Positions 24,401-33,400 of a stretch of 64,000 nucleotides of DNA are shown here, piece after piece. The notes beneath the pieces are model-generated. The model searched no databases and was not told the DNA's origin. It saw only the letters and a list, made by a program, of their open reading frames with translations. Where the stretch lies: NCBI GenBank assembly GCA_902702965.1, contig CACRXP010000015.1, forward strand, positions 2,387,448 through 2,451,447, written 5' to 3'. Each line of letters begins with the position of its first letter. Position 1 is the stretch's first letter. The position numbers and the translations under genes were made by a program. The DNA comes from Spirometra erinaceieuropaei (taxonomy: Eukaryota; Platyhelminthes; Cestoda; Diphyllobothriidea; Diphyllobothriidae).

Positions 24401-27400
24401 ATACTGTTTAAGGTGTAGTTGTCCGTTTATTCTCGATGCGCATGCAATGTTACTCATTTACTGGGAACAGCTAACAACCTGCTCACAAATTACAAAAAAG
24501 GTGCTGAGTTTTATTTGGCTTTATTATTTGAAATTCGGAATTTTTTCGGCCTGGAAGACTTCTATGATTTTATGACACTGCTGAGATCTTTAAGGTGGAC
24601 ATAGGGTACTTCAACGAAATATAACGACTTCTCGGGAAACCGTTTTTGAATCTATGCTCAGGATTTAGGCTGTCGCAAAACCGCCATACCTGATATTACA
24701 TTAATTCTTAGATGATATTTGGATTTAACTGTCACCAAGAGATTATTTTTTGGTTTATTTTACTTGTACTTTTAGTATCTACTCGTTTTTTGCATGGACA
24801 GGCATTCTCTCAAGCTAAAATCAGAATTTATTCAATTACAACCATTTTCGAAATTTTTCGCCCTTCTGAAAAGACTTATATTTCTAGACAACGTAGTGTT
24901 ACCTCTACTACTTTTTTGCGTCCCCAATTTCCTTAAAGTTGTTCTTTGCTAGTATAGATATTGGGTCCATCCATTTGTGCCAGTTTAGAAGTGGTTAGTT
25001 ATCATTCGTCAATTCCGACGCCTTCCATCTGTTAGACCACTTACTTTGCGTGATTTGGCGGCTCGTAGTTCAATTGATTTTCTCCATTTCCACATTTAAT
25101 TTATGTGGTTCTTCGGCTAGCCCGTCAGATATAGGTGTTTTTCCGAACGCACTTCGATATACGGGAGATGACCAACAAACACAAGGGAGCCTGAAATGGC
25201 TATTTCTGGCTTACTAGCTGTCATCAGCCAGCCATATCAAGCCCCAAGTTTAGAAATGGAGACCTTTACCCATTGATTTAAGTGCTCAAGCATTGAGCCA
25301 CAGTCCCGTTGTTCCGTCGGTTACGATCAGGTACATTAATTTTCGTAGGAAAGAGCCCTCACTGATCGCGTTGTGAGGCCTGCTCGTCCCATTGTGCTTT
25401 GAGGCCTGATTGCAAACCGACCAGTCTAATATAAAGATGGGGATTTCCGGTAAGCTGCTCCGAAGCAATCGCATCCGCTCGAAAAAACTCTTTTCCTTAC
25501 TGCTAGACAGACGATGTGGACTTCCGCTCAATCCGAACTCTTATATCACCCTTCTAGCACAGTTTCCAATATTCGAAAAATGAAGTCTACTCCCGCCCAG
25601 GTTTCCTATTTACCATGACATTAGCTGGCTTTAATTAAGTTAAAGTCGAGGTTTCGGGGAAGGATGTCTACGAACAAAAAAACAAAGCTAGTTCCATCCT
25701 TCCCCCTCCCTGAAATTATGGTTTGCTCAGACAGAACTTGGTCACAAGGTATGCAGCTCACCCGTTCCCGCTGAGCTGTTCTAACCCGCATGGGCATATT
25801 TGCATGTTGTGTGCTGGATCGACATTTGCCTTTTACCAGCTCGATCAAACCTTTGTTTTTTACTTATTAAAGGCATGAACATATTTGTCGGCTTTTGTAT
25901 CTTGCTGAAATTCCTGACGAACGCAACACCATCGGCGTCCAACACTATTCCCTACCTTGGTAAGTAAATACCTTGGAGAAATGCCAGTGTTGACAATAGG
26001 TGTGCCAGTTCATAGGAATTCGAATGGTGACAAAATTTAAAGAACTTAGCTGCCATCAATACACCGCCTAGATCTATCAGCGAAGTGTGCGTGTGTGTGT
26101 GTGTGAAGATTGGCCGGCTCGGACGGTCGAATGGTGCCCGGGAAGGGGTAGAACAAGTGAGGTCGACCTTCAGCACATAATTTCTCACTCGCGCTCGAAG
26201 CCGTCAGGGTGCGCTAGCAGCCGTGGCATGGAGGGTTGCCAATTGAAGATTCCACTCAGGCTACGCAGTCAGTCCAGTGTGTGCTTGTGCGTCGAGTGGC
26301 CGACTACTGCATGGGCCTACTAGATCACTTGCGTATCCAAGGAAGCGGAATTTACCGTAACATCGACGCATCACGCATACCTTACACACTCAACGACTCC
26401 AGCCCTACCAACAATCCATCCACCGGCGCGGCCGCCACTAGCAGCAATAACAACCCCAACCGGCTCAACATCTCCCAGCCTATCCTGTCCACACTGCCAC
26501 CGCACATGCGTGTCACGAATCGGCTTGGTGGGTCATTTGGTTCAACCAACCAATGTCAAAAGGCACTCGTCAGCATCGCCTCAGCTTCCCGCATTGCCCT
26601 CGCACATTCAGCTATCTCATGAGCCTACTCGGTCCCATGCGCCTCCACGGAAATATGCGGTAAATCACCACATATTTCCCCACCAACGCATTCACTAAAC
26701 ATGAGCACCTCTAACATCGCACAGTGCAGGAACCTCACACGTAAGTTAGTAGTGAGTGCTTCGGCCCCTTCCCCATGTGGCTCCTCTGCTACATGTGTGG
26801 TGTGAGCAGTCTGACCTCTGTGTAAAATCCTGATGTGTGTATGTGGGGGGTAAGGTCGTGTGTATTTTGCGCGCAGATGGGCTATGCTTAACTCTTTCAG
26901 CCACCACTCCCAGCTAATTGGTGCACGGAGAAGGCTAGAGCGAGTGAGGTTGGCTTTGTGATTGTTCAAACAGAAGGTGCCTCTACTTGCCCCTTCAATT
27001 GCGTTTGCCGTGCCTTATCTCCGGCAGCAATGATGTAGAATCGCAAACAGAATATTTCCTAATCTTTTGAATTGAACAAGATATACTTGGAGAGAGAATT
27101 TCAACCTTACAGCGTTTCCCGTCATATTTGGAAACGGAGACTGGGATGTCCACTTTATCGAGTTATTTTCATAAACAGTCAACATCCAATCAGGTGGTTC
27201 CTTTGGTGGCTTGCTGACTCGCAGAGGGGAGGTCTACTGTCAGGCAGGTCTGATCACACGTATCTTCTCTGGACGCCAGTGAGGGTGGCTGTTGGTAGGC
27301 AGAACCCCTAGTCAGTACTATCTGTTCTATGAAGCTACCTTCGTCGAGATGAGCTTAAGAGTTGTCCATGTAGAAAGTCATATTTTGGGCTGTCGCACAA

Positions 27401-30400
27401 GGACCTGCTTATAGAATCATCCTAGGGATAAATGAGAATAAATTCTTTCGCTTTTCGACTTGGGAGGGAAACTGTATACATCCTTTTACGCTCCTTTTGT
27501 GGAAAGTTTTAACGGTTCCAAACTGCCACATAAGAGGAGAAGAGCTAGGCCAGTGCTAAAAGGCGTTGTTGTAATCAAGTACACAGTTTCCAAAAAGCCA
27601 GCCGGTTTATAGAACTAATAAAACTCTATGGTTATTTTCATAGGTCATCAAGCCGCAAATCACCACAAAAGTGGGGAAATTCTTCAGGTGAATCTTTGAC
27701 TCCTAAATCTAGTCATTCTCACCTGACTTTCCACATGAAAACATGGCTCTTGATCAAAGTGGAATTAAAGATCAAGGAATTGACAGCCCAGCGCCTGTCT
27801 AATAATATCAGAAATGCGGTTTGAGGGAAGACTGTGAAAGCTCAGCAAGATTTCCACCACCCTCAACTCTGTATTCATGTGTATGCAATGTCCACGAGCT
27901 ATCAATTAAACTGTTCTGGTTCCTTGCGAGGCTTTGTTTTGTCATGTTCCTTGTGCTGACATTGTGCAGCTCGGATCACTACCTATCTTTCTTGTCAGAC
28001 CAGCTATCCGGATAAAGTTTGGTTTATTTGAGGCGCAGGAACCAGGGAGTGCTCTACACGCAAGAGAAGGAATTGAATACCGCCGCGTAGATATTAATTG
28101 ACAGATCATGGTATATCGTGATTCTGTCGATTGATTAGGCCGTGACTCATTCTTATTCCTCCGAACATGTGTATAACGTGCGCGAACTTTGTTATAGTCT
28201 TGAAAACAGCTGCGTAGCAACTGAGTCTTAGTTTTGCGTACTAGTTTGGTTATACTAAATTTCCTGGTGGGAGAACTTTTGGCCTTTGATGAAGTCGAAC
28301 CGCTGATCTGTGAAATTTCAGTCGGATGCTCCGCCATCCAACCAACCGTAGACCGCCTTTGGTCTCGCGCACTTCGATATTCCCGTAATTTCGACTGGAT
28401 AAAAAACCCCATGTAGTCTGAGTCGAATTTGTACTGGGGTTACCAAGCCAAACCCTTATCGGAGATGAATTGCGATATGCTCCCCGAAATAATTCCGACT
28501 ATTTTGATAAAGAGGAAGTAATAAACCAGGAAATCTCTGCAGTGGGACAGAGTCGAACTCTCGTGCTTTGGAAATCTGGCTGAGTGCTCCGTCAAGCAGA
28601 CGGTGGTTCGTCTTCGTCACAGGAGGCAATCTGCCGGTAGTGGGAAGTGTCCCATAATTAAAAGCGCCTCCTGGTGCTATATTTAATGACTAAACTACTG
28701 GACCATATGCTAGTCCTTATCAATCCTAACTTTTGATCGGTAGGAGACGGTGGTATGAACGTCCTGTAATACAGGTGGCCTAGAGCTAAATTCAGGGAAG
28801 GGTCAATAAAAGCGAAGAGACGAGTTTCAGGAAGTAGTCTTGAAGAAGGAGACACGATCGCTGGGAAAAGAGCTTTATTAGCCTTGTGATAGGGGTAGCA
28901 TGGCGACTGCATCCTATAAATACAGTAGCCGCTTGTGCATGAACCACCTGTATCTGCTTTTGTCTCTGATGATGGGTTCGAGCAGGAATCTGAAACGTCA
29001 GGCTAATAAAGCTCTTGTCCCATCGATCGTGTCTCCTTCTTCTGGGAAGGGTGCCTTTTCCTGTGTCCTAGCACTGACCGTAGCCTAACCCTGACCTCAA
29101 TTCAAACCTTGATCTTGATTCTAACCCATATCGCCCAGAACTTTAACGCAAGGTCACCTGCATTATGGGAAATATTCTCATGCCTTCATCCTACTCATTC
29201 ATCTTCGGGGATGTAATCAGCGACCGTCAAATGCATTTGAGTGAATTATGCTTCTGAGAGTTTTATAGGATTTTTACTGATTTTTTTCAGGCTATTACTG
29301 CTGTTTGAACATGGTCCTCATCGCAATCTCCACTTTTATATCGCTGGTCGCGGTGAATTTGCACTTCCGATGTGATTCTCAGAACCCACCTCCCGTCTGG
29401 TTAAGCAAGGTTAGTTTATAGCAGTTTGACTTTGTTTCGATTCGAAATAACAGACTGAGAACCGCCTTATTCCCAGCCTATGTATTAGTTGCCGCAGCGA
29501 TCGCTGGTACGGCTAATTGCTCGACACCAGGATCGGTTCTAATGACAAATAAAAGGTTGAGGCAAAGTAGCAGCATACTGCCTCCAGTAAAATGTTATTC
29601 ATTAACAGCGCAAATAATGGCCAAATAGGGATTTCAGATGCTTCAAGAGAGAAAAGTTACCGAAATTGAAAATTCAATCCCCAAGTTTTGTTACTGTGAC
29701 GTGTCTACTGATTTGCTTTGAGCAGCCACGTTACATTGGATCATGTCCATAGAAGAGCATGAAAAAAAATTGAACTTGGGGTTAGGGCCTCAACGCCTGT
29801 TTTGTGGTTAATAGCGAGTGACCTACAACCATTTTCTGACCAAATGTTTGCCTAGCGTATCCTACTTGACGTTTTTTAAAAAATAGGAAGTACTTATTTG
29901 TCACAGGTTTATTGAACTGCCGACGTTTCGGAGAGTTTGGTCGGCTCACCATTGTTAATGTTAACCGTACAAAATCGAACGGATATTCAAGTGACTGAAT
30001 GAGCTCGTCGGCCTTGAGCTGATCGATTTTTTCTTTCTTCCGCGCCTGGGCCACCTGGCGGATGTTTGACGGGCTTGGTAACTCCGAGCCTTATGAGTCA
30101 TCGCCTCGGTGGCGGATGATTGGGCCTCTGAAGGGGGTCGTTCGATCTGATTGCTCTTTTTTCTCCGCCGTCGGGGAAGTCCAGCCTCGGGCCATGTCCG
30201 CACGCCTTTCTTGGGTTCTGCGCGGTAGCCTTGTCCTGGTCTTTGTGCATGTAATTACGTGGAAGATCAGGATGTCTGTTAGTGGATTTGGTGTCGGAAC
30301 ACCCCGCCTAAAGTGTTGCTCGCCCTGTCCCTGAACCGACCCTGTCCAAGATGGTCGCTCCTTGAAGGTCAAAAGGATCGCCAGTTTCTTCAGTGTGAGC

Positions 30401-33400
30401 TGTTAGTTGAGTTTGGATCTAGCCTCCTAGTTACCGGTTTGGGCTCCTGTAGGCGGGTCTGCAAATGTCCAGTCTCCATCATCATAACTTGTTCTGTAGA
30501 CAACTTCCGAGGTTTCTTTTACCAGCTAATATTTACTCATTGTGGCGTTTTCGAGAGAGATTTACCTTTTAATTACTGGGCTCTTTTATAATGTGGCGAA
30601 CTATTATAAAATGGTCTTTTCGTTGTTTCGACAGCACCAAACACCACCCTTTCGGCTCCACCAAGATGCTGTCTAATCAGGTGTTGGTAACTTCTTGCGC
30701 TTAAGGATCGATTAACTGGGGCTTGATCGGTCTGTCTGCGCCCGTTTCTGTTTTTCATTTTCGATTATATTCTGACTTAGTACATATCCACATTTTTTAT
30801 TCTAGGGGACGCTTTGTCCTCAGACAGTTTCGCCTTAGTAGTACTGGGCGATGCGTTTAAAAGTGCTTCGAAGGGCTGGGTACACACAATATGCGCTTCT
30901 TTATCTCTCTGCCGTTAAATTAACAGGCCTAGGTGTCGTGCTGCAATGCGACTGTACCTATACACTACCCTAAAACATGCTCTAATGAACGAATACATTA
31001 ATGCCGTTCATGAACTTCCCAAGATGTAACATTAAAGTCAAACAGAAGACACCAGACAAATCAAAGGGAAGTCGAGTTCAAGCATGCGGCCTCAAAGAAT
31101 CGGATAGATGCCTATTTGGCACTTTATTCAGAGTCTGCGCTTAAATTGCCCTTGGGATCATTTTACTTAGCGAGCTCACTGGCTTCTCGTCAACACAGAA
31201 CATACTACTTTTTCCGATGTGTAGCGAAACTTACGCCCAAAGGCAGCACTGTAAACCAAACTGCCTATAAAAATTAAAGTTAAGAAGTCCCCTTACTGCT
31301 GGTCTGCACTTGTCCTGAGGGCATATTCCGCAGCTCTATTGGAAAGTAATTGACCCTCACTGTTATGGAGAGTGCAAACGGCGTACAGCCACGGCCTAAG
31401 GGGCTGAACAGGGGACCAAGTCGGCGGCGTGAGACACGCGTGAAGTTGAACGGCCGACCGGCGTGCAATACAGCGCCGAACACGTGTGGTGGCTTTGCTC
31501 ACGCTTGCGGCCCAATCAATGGCTGGTCGAACATTCCAGACGTTTCCGCGGGGGCTATCGTGCACGCGATGGCCAATCAGCGATCAGAATGCCTGGGGCA
31601 GGAACATTTTAGAACGCCCTCAGCGGCTGGCACCTCATTGGACGGAATGTTCCAGAGCACACAGGATCCAATATAAATAGCGCACCTTTCTTACGAGTTG
31701 TAACGCCCTCCTGTCCGCAAGTTACCACTATAGTGCTTGTCCTCCGAACCGGCTATCTTCCTGTCCTACCTTCCTTCCGGGTCATAACACTCACCTACCG
31801 TGTGCTAAGCGGTGGCTACCAAAAAAAAACCAGTAACCGACAAAACTGACAATGAAATACAGGCAGGAGTGCTGAGGAGACTGGGATGACCATTTACGAC
31901 TTACCAGCTGTCGTAGGTTAGGCACGCCCGGTCACTCAAAGACCTGGAATGCGAACCCAAGTCCTTTGACCATCAGACTCATGATAGTTCAACGTTCCAC
32001 CCTCTTGCCACTGGACGACTTTCATGTCGTTTGCGTCTGGGAATATGGGCTGCCGTATCATGGGCGTTCAGCGACCAGGGTACGGGACAGACTCGTCTCA
32101 TTGCGCTTCGGAACTCAGTCTAAAGCCCTCGCGGTCAGTCGCACAGCGATTAGTAACTATCGAGTTAATATCCTCCGGTTTCCACAGACGGGGCGACGGG
32201 CCTGTGGTTCAGTGATAGTGTGTTGAACTCGTTGGAACCATATTCTGTCCTTTGGCTTCCTTACATTCTTCCTTATCCTGACCCTCGTTTAAATTATCTG
32301 GAGTCAGAAAGGACACACTTGTTTTCGGAAGATGAACAGCTTAAGGGTAGACTGCGCATGGTGAGATTGCTTTACCTCAACCTAGTCTGTCTTCCTTTTC
32401 TGTTTACCACAAATGTAAGTCTGTTGACCATTTCACCCGGTACAGAACATGGGAGACGGCAAACTGAAAGACAGATTAGTAAAGGCCACAGATATAACGC
32501 TTAACGACCAAAAGATCTGGGTGCGAATGCAAGCTCGTTCATACCTGGGGATGGAGTACGGCTTACTGACGAATATTGATGAGCCAGAAATGGTCTCTAT
32601 TGACTTTGTCGGTACTCCTATCTGCATGCGGACCGGTCGATGTTTGGCGAGGGGTCCAAATTCAGCCCGGCCCGCAATCCGATCGGTGTGTGCCCATTCA
32701 CCTTTGTGATTATCGCAGGTTATGCGTTTAGGTCACTAGCACAAACTCCGTTAAAGTCACCTCTGATCCCAACGTGCTGACCACAGATATATTTTCGTTT
32801 AAGCTCAACGTGGCTTGCGGTTATGAAGGGTAAAGATTTCTCTTTTGCTTTGGAATTTCTAAGGCCCTCTCTTTCTATTTTGCCTTCAACAGATTGTCGA
32901 CGTAGCTACCGGTCTCCTCGGTCTTAGGATGGGCACAACTCGCGATGCCGATGAGAAACTCAGCGTCAACAAGTATGAGCTGCGAGCTACAAAGAAGCTG
33001 GCTCAGAGTATGCGACACTCTCAGTTCGTCGGTCGGGACTGTCCGCACTGCCGGTGGAACGCAGCTCCCAAGTGTTCCTGTTGCTGCTGCCTGGATGCCC
33101 AACAGAAACAGACGGTTGGTCAGCGGCAGCAGCAGCAGCATGTCTGTTGTTTCTCGGCGCCTCAAGCCCCCACCACCACCACATGCCTCTGCCAGCAGCG
33201 GGAGCAGCTGCGTCCGAGGGAGATAGCCTGCTGCTGCGTGGGCCACCATCATTGTGGCCATGAGACGGTGACCTGCCCGGCAGCACATCATGCCTGCTTC
33301 AAGCCGGCACCTGTCCACCCCCTGAGCTGTGCTCACTGCGGCAGATGCAGTCTCCACAAGCACTGCGGCAGGAGACCGGACACGCAGGAGTCCACAGTAG

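Noticed and set aside
26085..26105. Short (GT)n run as a regulatory or recombination site
   Set aside because: Only about ten units and within RTE debris; nothing else supports a role.
29782..30372. Basic minus-strand ORFs near a hammerhead relic, considered as a PLE N-terminal region
   Set aside because: No KIHK, RT or GIY-YIG motif could be found; left unassigned.
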